Source: Methanosuratincola petrocarbonis
GTDB taxonomy: Archaea > Thermoproteota > Methanomethylicia > Methanomethylicales > Methanomethylicaceae
Direction of reading: 5' to 3'
NCBI GenBank assembly: GCA_030522375.1
Contig: CP130488.1
Span: 434,001-498,000, forward strand
Length of the DNA: 64,000 bases
Of the stretch, positions 42,493-50,270 are shown piece after piece. The notes under the pieces are model-generated. The model searched no databases and was not told where the DNA came from. It saw only the letters and a program-made list of their open reading frames with translations. The position numbers and the translations under genes are program-made. Positions within the stretch are counted from its first letter, which is position 1; each line of letters opens with the position of its first letter.

Positions 42493-43331
42493 AGATCATT
42501 TCAAGGCGCGCGAAAGAAAAACTGATCATTGCCGCCCTTGTCGCTCTTACTGGGGCGGCTGTCGTCCCTCTGTTCTGGATAATCGGGAGCATAGTCTGGA
42601 ACGGGGTCTCGGTGATGAGTCTCGAGTTCCTGACCTCCCTCCCTGCCCCCTTCGGTTCCTCGGGGGGAGGCATAGGAAACGCAATAGTTGGAACCCTCGT
42701 CATCAACCTCTTTGCGAGCGGGTTGGGCATACCGCTCGGAATACTCACGGGGATATACCTCGCTGAGTACGCTCATGATAGCAAGATGGGCTCCGGTGTC
42801 AGGACGATTGTAGAGTCGCTCTCGGGGGTGCCCTCAATAGTTATAGGGCTATTCGCCTTCACATTGATAGTCTTATCATTCCGCCACTACACTGGGATTG
42901 CAGCAACCTTGGCCCTTGGCATCATGATGATACCCCTTGTGGCTAAGGCTACCGAAGAGTCAATGAGGGTAGTTTCCGACGACCTGAGGGAAGCCGGTAT
43001 GGCGTTGGGCATCCCAAAGTACAACATAACCACAAGGATAGTCCTGAGCATGGCAAAGGGAGGGGTTATATCCGGATCATTGCTTGCCTTTGCCAGGATC
43101 AGCGGCGAGACTGCACCGTTGCTCTTCACAGCACTATTCAGTTTCTACTGGCCGACTGGGATAGACCAGCCGATGGCGACTTTGCAGGTTCTTATCTACA
43201 ATTACGCAATAAGCGGCTTCTCCGACTGGGTAGCGAAGGCATGGGGTGCTTCGCTTCTTCTTGTCCTATTGGTAATCGCCATCAACATTGCGGTTAGATC
43301 TCTTGGAAGTAAAAAATACGGAGGTGCCTGA
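42489..43331 (+). CDS. pstA: Phosphate ABC transporter permease PstA
   Basis: A 280-residue permease partner of PstC with six spans and an EAA loop in DDLREAGMALGIPKYNITTRIVL. SGVPSIVIGLFAFT is typical of the family. It is translationally coupled to pstC and followed by pstB with a GGAGGTG ribosome site overlapping its end. Confidence 0.94.
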   Translation: MKIISRRAKEKLIIAALVALTGAAVVPLFWIIGSIVWNGVSVMSLEFLTSLPAPFGSSGGGIGNAIVGTLVINLFASGLGIPLGILTGIYLAEYAHDSKMGSGVRTIVESLSGVPSIVIGLFAFTLIVLSFRHYTGIAATLALGIMMIPLVAKATEESMRVVSDDLREAGMALGIPKYNITTRIVLSMAKGGVISGSLLAFARISGETAPLLFTALFSFYWPTGIDQPMATLQVLIYNYAISGFSDWVAKAWGASLLLVLLVIAINIAVRSLGSKKYGGA

Positions 43332-43334
43332 TGA

Positions 43335-44087
43335 ATGGCAATAAAACTCGTAACCGAAAAATTGAGTGCTTGGTTCGGTAAGAAGCAGGTCCTAAAAGAC
43401 GTCTCAATCGCATTCGAAGAGAGGCAGGTAACCGCACTAGTAGGTCCCTCAGGGTGCGGCAAGTCCACCTTCATAAGGTGCCTGAACAGGATGCATGAAT
43501 TGAATCCTGGCGCTCGAGTCGAGGGGAAGGTATTCCTTGATGGGATCGACATCTACGGGATGGATCCTATGGATGTTAGGCGCAAGATAGGCATGGTCTT
43601 CCAGAAGCCAAACCCGTTCCCTAACATGTCAATATCTGACAACGTTGTTGCCGGAATCAAGCTTTCAGGCGAGAAGAGCAAGGCTGATCTGGATGAGATA
43701 GTCGAGCGCACACTGAAGTCCGTAGGGCTATATGAGGAGGTCAAGGACGACCTAAGGAGATCCGGAGCAAGCCTCTCAGGGGGGCAACAGCAGCGCCTCT
43801 GCATCGCAAGGGCACTCGCAATGGAGCCTGAGGTGATTCTGATGGATGAGCCCACGTCTGCCCTCGATCCGGCCTCAACAAGCAGAATCGAGGAGCTGAT
43901 CAGGAAGCTCAAGTCAGAGATCACAGTGATCATAATAACGCATAACGTCGGTCAGGCCGCGAGGATATCCGATAAGACAGCCTTCCTTTACTTGGGCGAG
44001 CTTATCGAGTACAATGATACAAAAGAGTTCTTCGAGTCGCCGAAGAGCCCGATAACTGAGAGGTACATAACAGGGAGGTTTGGATGA
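43335..44087 (+). CDS. pstB: Phosphate ABC transporter ATPase PstB
   Basis: A 250-residue ABC ATPase: Walker A GPSGCGKST at about residues 37-45, PstB-typical VFQKPNPFPNMS, signature LSGGQQQRLCIARALA, Walker B VILMDEPTSALDP and the His switch in IIITHNVGQAARIS. It powers phosphate uptake through PstCA. It overlaps phoU by 4 nt. Confidence 0.96.
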   Translation: MAIKLVTEKLSAWFGKKQVLKDVSIAFEERQVTALVGPSGCGKSTFIRCLNRMHELNPGARVEGKVFLDGIDIYGMDPMDVRRKIGMVFQKPNPFPNMSISDNVVAGIKLSGEKSKADLDEIVERTLKSVGLYEEVKDDLRRSGASLSGGQQQRLCIARALAMEPEVILMDEPTSALDPASTSRIEELIRKLKSEITVIIITHNVGQAARISDKTAFLYLGELIEYNDTKEFFESPKSPITERYITGRFG

Positions 44088-44746
44088 TGGAGGAACCAGA
44101 CTATTTGAAAGAAATAAACAATGGAATATCTGAAATGTACAATTCCATAGTGGAAATATATGGAATGGTCCTTTCAGTCCTGGAGGAGCCAACTGGGGAC
44201 AAGACGAAGGAGATCTGCGATAAGACTAAGTCGGTTATGGAGCAGGAGGAGGCAATAATCGATCGCTGCGTAGAGGCACTGATAAGGCACCAGCCTTTTG
44301 CGGGGGATCTCCGTGCGGTGACATCCGCAATGCGCGTCTCATATGACCTGGCCAGGGTATCGAGGTATCTGAGCAATATCGTCCAGGTGATCGATGACAT
44401 CCAATCCGGGATTAGGTGCGCACCTGATGTGAGGGGGCTCCTCGAATCGGGCTGGGAGATGGTCGAGGAGAGCGTCAAGTCTTACCTCTCCAAAGATCCG
44501 ATAAGGGCAGCTTCAGTGATAGATGAGGACGCCAAAATCGATTCAGGGTACAGGAAAGTCCTCTCGAGGTACCGGGACTATACTGGTGGAGGGGCTTGCG
44601 TGCTGATGAACGGGCTGATTGCGAGGATAGTTGAGCGCATGGCAGACCATGCCTGCTACATCTCCGCAGAGACCGTGTACATGGTGACCGGGAGCCGGAT
44701 AGGCGTCAGGGCGCCCAAGTGCCCGCCTGACCTTTCTCGTCGTTAG
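44084..44746 (+). CDS. phoU: Phosphate transport regulator PhoU
   Basis: A 220-residue all-helical protein of two related three-helix bundles, with the acidic metal-binding motifs in KTKSVMEQEEAIIDRCVE and IVERMADHACYISAETV. It restrains Pst uptake in bacteria and is last in the pst operon here, alongside the separate AbrB-PhoU protein 4 kb upstream. Confidence 0.92.
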   Translation: MMEEPDYLKEINNGISEMYNSIVEIYGMVLSVLEEPTGDKTKEICDKTKSVMEQEEAIIDRCVEALIRHQPFAGDLRAVTSAMRVSYDLARVSRYLSNIVQVIDDIQSGIRCAPDVRGLLESGWEMVEESVKSYLSKDPIRAASVIDEDAKIDSGYRKVLSRYRDYTGGGACVLMNGLIARIVERMADHACYISAETVYMVTGSRIGVRAPKCPPDLSRR

Positions 44747-44754
44747 GCATCTCT

Positions 44755-46077
44755 TCACAGGAAAACCCAAAAGATCATCATGAGGAAATAGCACACAGAA
44801 ACCGAGATCAGGACGAAGGGCACGCTGTACCTGAAGAGCTCCTTGGCACTTACCTTACACCCCTCCCGCTCGCAGAGGTTGAGTGCGACGAGCAGTGCAG
44901 GGGCGCCTGCGACTGTCAGGTTCGATCCCAAAGTCCCGGACCAGAGTATTGCCCACCAGTATGGCCACGGGGAGATCCCTGCCTGTATGCTGAAATCTTT
45001 GACGAGGTAGAGCAGAGCCAATATGTACGCGTCATGCTCGATGAAGCCGACCACGGGGACGGTCAGCCAGTAGACTGAAGTGACCCCAAGGGCGGTGTTC
45101 GACGCGAAGATCGGGGCGATCGCGTTCGCGGCCATCGAGATAAGCCCCTGCCTATCTATTCCGCCTATCAGTATGAAAAGCGATATGTAAAACAGAATCG
45201 ACCGCCAGTCAAGCGAATTGAGGACCTCCTCGAAAGAGGGCCGGTCGAGCCTCCTCCCATAGGTTTCCATTATTAGCACAGTCGCCGCAGCACCGACAGC
45301 AGCAATCGCGCCCAGCTCGAGGCCTATCGACCCCCTCAGCGAGAGAGCTGCTATTGTGGCTACGAAACTGATCACGGCTATCGCTGCGAATTTTTTGTCC
45401 TTAATCCTTTTCCCGTTTTCAGGATCTATCACTGCAAAAACTTCCGCTGACATCACATTTCCCTTGAGTTGCCTCTTGAACTTGATGCTGAAGTACCAAA
45501 GCACTGCTGCGAATGTGAGCATCAGTATCGGGAAGGAGGAGGGCCTCCCGGACTGCCATATAAACTCTAAAAATTCTATCCCTGAGACGCTGTGGAGCAT
45601 CTGGGGCGGGAGATCGCCGATAAGGAGCGCCGAGCCAGTAAAATTGGCGCAGAGCCCGATAAATATCAGAAAAGGGACTGGGTTTATCTTGAGCAGCCGA
45701 GTTATGTGCAATGCAACTGGCGCCATGATCAGGATCACGAGCACATTGTCCACAAAAAGGGAGAGCAGGCCCGAGGCCGCCCCCACGATTATCAGGAACT
45801 TGCTGAGGTCCCCGCCGGACCAGGAAACTGCTCTATGCGCAATAGCCTCGGGTATGCCGCTCTTGCCGAAATATCCTGCAAGTATCCAGAAACTGATCAT
45901 CAGTACGATCACGTTCCAGTCCACTGCCCTGAATGCCTCCTGGTCGCTCAGGCACCCTGTGAGCACCATGCAAACCGCTCCGAAGACTGCCACCGCGGTC
46001 CTGTCGATCTTGCCCCAAACTATGATGCCAATGGTTGCTGCCAGGATAGCCAACGCCGTCAATTGGAGTGCTTCCAT
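44755..46077 (-). CDS. Ion transporter superfamily permease (ArsB/NhaD/CitT-like)
   Basis: A 440-residue membrane protein with about eleven spans. Features such as FVDNVLVILIMAPVALHITRLL, GLCANFTGSALLIGDLPPQM and the repeated half with WAILWSGTLGSNLTVAGAPALLVAL are typical of the IT superfamily, which moves anions or exchanges Na+ for H+. Substrate cannot be chosen between arsenite, dicarboxylate and sodium. It converges on phoU with an 8-nt gap. Confidence 0.82.
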   Translation of the reverse strand: MEALQLTALAILAATIGIIVWGKIDRTAVAVFGAVCMVLTGCLSDQEAFRAVDWNVIVLMISFWILAGYFGKSGIPEAIAHRAVSWSGGDLSKFLIIVGAASGLLSLFVDNVLVILIMAPVALHITRLLKINPVPFLIFIGLCANFTGSALLIGDLPPQMLHSVSGIEFLEFIWQSGRPSSFPILMLTFAAVLWYFSIKFKRQLKGNVMSAEVFAVIDPENGKRIKDKKFAAIAVISFVATIAALSLRGSIGLELGAIAAVGAAATVLIMETYGRRLDRPSFEEVLNSLDWRSILFYISLFILIGGIDRQGLISMAANAIAPIFASNTALGVTSVYWLTVPVVGFIEHDAYILALLYLVKDFSIQAGISPWPYWWAILWSGTLGSNLTVAGAPALLVALNLCEREGCKVSAKELFRYSVPFVLISVSVCYFLMMIFWVFL

Positions 46078-46082
46078 CGGAG

Positions 46083-46371
46083 CCGCCTGCCTTTAGAAGG
46101 GTTAGATAGCACCTGGATTTAACAGCATCGGCATAGGGAAACATCCGGGCTTTTTTAACATTATTCGGCAGCCCCCTCATATTATAAATATCGTTTTTTA
46201 AAATACATATATTATATTTACCATTTTGTATTGGTATATTCGTAATATGGCGGGATCCTTGCTTTTTCCACAATTTTAGCCAAAAAACCAAAACTTTAGA
46301 ATGGAATGCCCGTATAAAAGCAAACTCTTTTTATATACCGCAGTGCAATTATTACAATCCATATCTAAAGG
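46083..46371. promoter_or_regulatory. AT-rich divergent promoter region
   Basis: This gap between the IT permease and the next aminotransferase contains no gene I can support. TTTTTATATACC near 46328 is a good TATA box for the plus-strand aminotransferase; AT-rich stretches near 46180-46215 may serve the permease. Confidence 0.5.
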
Positions 46372-46380
46372 TTGGTAGCG

Positions 46381-47583
46381 ATGTCCACAAAAGACCTTTT
46401 TTCGAGAGTGGCCAAAGAAGCGAAGGCCAGCGACATCAGGGAGATCCTGAAGGTGATCAAGTCAGGGGACATCATCTCCTTTGCGGGAGGGATGCCCGAC
46501 CCTGCGCTGTTTCCCGTGGAGGAGATCAGGCGGATCGCGGCTGATGTTCTGAATGAACGCGCCAGCGTCGCCCTCCAGTATGAAACTACTGAGGGTTATT
46601 CGGGGCTCCGTGATGCCCTATTCAAGTTCATGAGATCTGAGGGGATGCAAGTATCTTCTGTGGATGAGATACTGGTAACTACAGGATCCCAGCAGGCTCT
46701 CGACCTCTTCGGCAGGGCTTTCCTGGACCCTGGCGACACAATCATACTCGAGGAGCCGACATATTTGGCTGCCATGAGCGCTTTCATGGTCCACTCCCCG
46801 CGGATAATGCTGGCGCCGATGGACTCGGGCGGTCTCAATTCAGGCGCGCTCAGGAAAGCTCTGAAGGAGCGGCGGTCAGACTCAAAGATAAAATTCTTAT
46901 ACACCGTCCCCACCTGCCAAAACCCAAGCGGGCTGACCACGACCGAGGAGAGGCGGAAAGAGCTGGTCGAGCTGGCTTACGAATACGACTTTGTCATCAT
47001 AGAAGATGATCCATACAGCTACCTCTCTGACGGAAAGAACCCGCCGTTCATAAAGGCGTTGGATGACGAGCGGGTCATATACACGAGCACCTTCTCCAAG
47101 ATACTTGCTCCTGGTCTGAGGATAGGGTGGGTGGCTGCCCCAGAGGAGTTGACATCCAAGTTCGCGATACTCAAGCAGTCTTTGGATCTGTGCACAAACA
47201 CCCTCTCACAGCACATAGCCTGCGAGTTTATGGTCAGGGGGCACCTCCAAGGCTACATCGAAAGACTCAAGCCCGCCTACAAGAAGAAGCGGGAAGCGAT
47301 GCTCCAGGCCCTTGCGGAGAATATGCCGGATGGCGCAGAGTGGACACGCCCGACCGGGGGCATGTTCATCTGGGCGACCCTGCCTCCTGAGTACGATACT
47401 ACCAAGATGCTTCCGCAGGCGGTCTCAAACGGGGTGGCGTATGTTCCAGGAGGATCCTTCCACCCTGGCGGGGGAGGAAAGAACACGCTCCGCATAAACT
47501 ACAGCTACCCGACAATTGAGCAGATCTGGGAAGGCGCAAGGAGGCTGGGAAATACCATCAAGTCCTACACAGCCAGGGCTTAG
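46381..47583 (+). CDS. 2-Aminoadipate/aromatic-type aminotransferase (PLP fold I)
   Basis: A 400-residue MocR-like-branch aminotransferase without a DNA-binding domain: ISFAGGMPDPALFPVEEI, LQYETTEGYSGLRDALF, VTTGSQQALDLFGR, YTVPTCQNPSGLTT, IEDDPYSYLS and the PLP lysine in YTSTFSKILAPGLRIGW. This group includes LysN-like 2-aminoadipate transaminases and broad branched/aromatic enzymes. The ATG at 46381 has AAAGG ten nt upstream and is preferred over a TTG at 46372. Confidence 0.9.
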   Translation: MSTKDLFSRVAKEAKASDIREILKVIKSGDIISFAGGMPDPALFPVEEIRRIAADVLNERASVALQYETTEGYSGLRDALFKFMRSEGMQVSSVDEILVTTGSQQALDLFGRAFLDPGDTIILEEPTYLAAMSAFMVHSPRIMLAPMDSGGLNSGALRKALKERRSDSKIKFLYTVPTCQNPSGLTTTEERRKELVELAYEYDFVIIEDDPYSYLSDGKNPPFIKALDDERVIYTSTFSKILAPGLRIGWVAAPEELTSKFAILKQSLDLCTNTLSQHIACEFMVRGHLQGYIERLKPAYKKKREAMLQALAENMPDGAEWTRPTGGMFIWATLPPEYDTTKMLPQAVSNGVAYVPGGSFHPGGGGKNTLRINYSYPTIEQIWEGARRLGNTIKSYTARA

Positions 47584-47605
47584 CCTTTTTTTAAAAAAAT
47601 TATTG

Positions 47606-47621
47606 CCCCTCACATGAGGGG
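47606..47621. terminator. Hairpin between convergent genes
   Basis: CCCCTCA and TGAGGGG form perfect 7-bp arms around CA, next to a T7-A7 stretch. It spans the end of the AceTr reading frame and lies 23 nt after the aminotransferase stop, so it may serve both genes. Confidence 0.4.
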
Positions 47622-48184
47622 TTTGCCCAAAGGAACCGCGGTCCTGCCATGCATGTCGTTTATGACTATGGCAAGCGAGTTGTACCAAGCGAGGGCAGCG
47701 GTGAGCAACCCTAGTGCCCCCCTGCCTTTGAGATCATTCCGACTCCCGTTATGTCTCCTATGCCGAGCACAAAGAAGGTGAGCGTCAGGAACAGGAATAC
47801 CATGCTGGTGACCTTCGGTGCCTTGAGGGATGCTATCCAGAGGTACAGCGTCAGGAATCCCCACATGATGAGGACCACGCCGGCTGCTGTCGGGCTGACC
47901 GTTATTATGCCGACTGAAGAGAAGATGCCGACGAGAACATAATATATCCAGAACGCCCCGTATGAAGTGAAGGCCACAAACCCGAAGGTGTTACCCAATT
48001 TGGCTTCCCAGAGCCCAACGATGACCTGCATCAGGCCGCCGTATGCGATTGCTAGTGGGATGACGATTGATACCCAAGAAAACGGTATGGCGCCAACGGT
48101 GAAAAGGCACAGCACTGTCGTCGTCATTGCGAAGGCCGCTAGCCCCAGCGGTGCCGGGTTCAGTGTTTTTGCAGATGCCGACAT
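47610..48184 (-). pseudogene. AceTr (GPR1/FUN34/YaaH) acetate channel gene with a one-base frameshift
   Basis: The protein starts with the family's MSASAKTLNPAPLGLAAF and continues through GNTFGFVAFTSYGAFWIYY, then stops at 47711 after GMISKAGGH, before the last helix. The missing C-terminus (GLLTAALAWYNSLAIVINDMHGRTAVPLG), also typical of the family, is present in the next frame down to 47610. The break is at a run of six G (minus strand, about 47716-47721); seven would restore a 191-residue protein. It is a polymerase slip or a homopolymer sequencing error. AAGGTGG precedes the ATG at 48184; longer upstream frames lack family similarity. Confidence 0.75.
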
Positions 48185-48248
48185 TGTTTCCACCTTTTGT
48201 TTTGAGAGCAGTGATAGGCTAATTATATAATTTTCTGATATCCATCCC

Positions 48249-49091
48249 TTGATTGGCTTCAGCGCTCCCAAGTCGGACCGCACTGTGCTTATTTATGGGT
48301 GTGCAGAATTATCGCTTGTGCCTGAGATATTTGACTTGCTCGCCATACTGGTCTCCTCTGCCATCCCGCCGCTGGCTTACCTGGTCTGGGTAAGGGGATG
48401 GGAGATCTGCAACAGGGAGGAGCTGAAAGACCTGTACCGGGCTTTGGCGATCGGTGCTACGTATACTGTCTTCTTTGCTGTGATCGTCTCGACGGCGTTC
48501 AACGCCCTCTTCTTTGGGCTGTTCAGGATGGTGATTCTGGTCCCGCTCGAGATGCAGGCAGATCTTGCACTCTTCACTTCAGTGCTGATGGTGGCGCCCT
48601 TTGTCGAGGAGTTCATCAAGGTGACTGGCTTCCGTTTCATTTTGGGGAAGATAAGGGAGGTGGAGGACGGGATGATATATGGCATGGCGATAGGTTTTGG
48701 GTTTGCACTCACGGAGAACGTGATCTACGGCTGGGAGCAAGCCCTGGCAGGGGGCCTCGCATCTGGACTTGCGCTTGTCGCGGTCCGCTCTGCCCTCTCT
48801 TCTTTCCTGCATGCCTCAGCAACTGCGATAGCTGGGCTCGGCTTCTCTAGATCCCTGATAGCCAACAGGGGTAATGTACGTTTCCTTGATGTAGTGCCCT
48901 ACTTGGCTACCGCCATCGGCATGCACGCCCTCTTCAACTTCCTCTCCTCCTCTTCACTGCTGTTCGGCTCCACTGCGGCGACAGGGCTGCTTACCCTGAT
49001 GCTGGTGCCGCTGGTCTACCTTGTGCTCATGAGGATAAGGAAATACACTGCCATGTTAGACAGGGAGGGACCGTGCATTGTGGGGGAATGA
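48249..49091 (+). CDS. PrsW-type intramembrane metalloprotease
   Basis: A 280-residue membrane protein with about eight helices and the PrsW motifs: EExxK in APFVEEFIKVTGF, a second acidic site in IGFGFALTENVIYGW, and a His in GMHALFNF. These bind metal in the protease family that cleaves membrane-bound targets, such as anti-sigma factors in bacteria; the archaeal target is unknown. A TTATATAAT element near 48220 suggests the TTG at 48249 begins a leaderless mRNA; shorter starts are possible. It overlaps the upstream reading region of the thioredoxin gene. Confidence 0.82.
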   Translation: MIGFSAPKSDRTVLIYGCAELSLVPEIFDLLAILVSSAIPPLAYLVWVRGWEICNREELKDLYRALAIGATYTVFFAVIVSTAFNALFFGLFRMVILVPLEMQADLALFTSVLMVAPFVEEFIKVTGFRFILGKIREVEDGMIYGMAIGFGFALTENVIYGWEQALAGGLASGLALVAVRSALSSFLHASATAIAGLGFSRSLIANRGNVRFLDVVPYLATAIGMHALFNFLSSSSLLFGSTAATGLLTLMLVPLVYLVLMRIRKYTAMLDREGPCIVGE

Positions 49092-49095
49092 AGGC

Positions 49096-49494
49096 ATGGG
49101 TGACGGGAGTTTGGGGAGCGGATCGGGAGGTTCGCCAAAGGATCTTGACGACCGGAGCTTTGATGAGTTCATAAGGGGGGCAAGTCATGCTGCGGTCCTC
49201 TTCTGGAGCGGTTCGTGCATGCCCTGTAGGATGGTTTCGCTGATATTCGGCGAGCTTCAGAGCCTGCGCCCTGGGATTTCATTCGGGAAAGTGAATGTTG
49301 GGACGAGTGCGGTGGCTGGTCGCTTGGGCGTGATGTCTGTGCCGACCATCCTCCTGTTCAGGGATGGCCGCAAAGTGGCCAGGGTTGTAGGAGTGAAGCC
49401 GCTCCAGGTGCTACTGGAGATCCTCGACAACTACTTCTCGAGTAGCCCCAAAGAGGACGTCTACGCCGATTCTGGTCATAGTGACCTTATGTGA
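49096..49494 (+). CDS. Thioredoxin-like protein
   Basis: About 132 residues: a glycine/serine-rich N-terminal extension, then a thioredoxin fold with active site SCMPCRM, the cis-proline in MSVPTILLFRDG and the closing GVKPLQVLLEIL. CMPC differs from classical CGPC, so its redox potential may differ. A possible reductant is the FTR-type protein at the start of the window. The ATG at 49096 has GGGGG 9 nt upstream. Its 3' end overlaps convergent purQ by 19 nt. Confidence 0.88.
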   Translation: MGDGSLGSGSGGSPKDLDDRSFDEFIRGASHAAVLFWSGSCMPCRMVSLIFGELQSLRPGISFGKVNVGTSAVAGRLGVMSVPTILLFRDGRKVARVVGVKPLQVLLEILDNYFSSSPKEDVYADSGHSDLM

Positions 49495-50270
49495 TCCACT
49501 ATCCCTTCGAATACCTTCCTGCCGTCTCCATAGCCATTTGGGTCGCCGTACCCGATTGTCTGCCAGCCGAAGAATGCTCTCTCCGGATGGGGCATCATTC
49601 CCATGACGTTCCCCTCCCTGTTGCAGATGGCGGCGATGTCGTGGACGGAACCGTTAGGGTTGAATGGATACGCCCCTTCTGCTGGCTCGCCCGACGGTCT
49701 TGCATACCTGAAGACGACCCGGTTGCTGCGGATGAGATCCTGAACCGCCTCCTCTGATTCAGCGAGGAACCTGCCCTCGCCGTGGCCGATCGGCACCCTA
49801 AGGATCTCGCCTTTGCCAGCCCTGCGTGCGAAAGGGGTGTGGCTGCCTTCACTCCTGAGGAAGACCCACCTGCACTCGTACCTTGCCGAGCTGTTGTTCG
49901 CCAGTACAGCCCTCGGAGTCGGTGAAAACACGCCCCCGTCCCCTGGCAGGATCCCCGCCTCGACCAGGACCTGGAAGCCGTTGCAGATGCCCATCACTAG
50001 CCTGCCGTCCTCGACGAACCTCTCCAGATCCCTCCTCATATTCGTCAAGACCTTTTTTCCCCAGACTGCGCCCGCCCTCACATAGTCGCCGTAGGAGAAG
50101 CCCCCGGGGAATACGAGGAGCTGGTACTCTGAGAGCTTTCCCTTCTCCAGCCAGTCCATGTGCAGGATATCCGATCTGAGGCCGAGGTCCTCGAGCGCTG
50201 CCTTAACCTCGGCATCGCAGTTCGTGCCTCCGACCCTCAGTATGCAAGCCTTGGCCTTCCTGAGATCCAT
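49476..50270 (-). CDS. purQ: Phosphoribosylformylglycinamidine synthase, glutaminase subunit
   Basis: A 264-residue class I amidotransferase with the nucleophile Cys in VMGICNGFQVL and the His/Glu pair near the C-terminus in GMMPHPERAFF. It supplies ammonia to PurL. It starts on the last base of the purL stop and is last in the purine operon. Confidence 0.96.
   Translation of the reverse strand: MDLRKAKACILRVGGTNCDAEVKAALEDLGLRSDILHMDWLEKGKLSEYQLLVFPGGFSYGDYVRAGAVWGKKVLTNMRRDLERFVEDGRLVMGICNGFQVLVEAGILPGDGGVFSPTPRAVLANNSSARYECRWVFLRSEGSHTPFARRAGKGEILRVPIGHGEGRFLAESEEAVQDLIRSNRVVFRYARPSGEPAEGAYPFNPNGSVHDIAAICNREGNVMGMMPHPERAFFGWQTIGYGDPNGYGDGRKVFEGIVDHIRSL

Noticed and set aside
43914..44192. 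Long reverse-strand frames inside pst, purine and hydrogenase genes
   Set aside because: They are antisense shadows of well-supported genes with no ribosome sites or recognisable domains.
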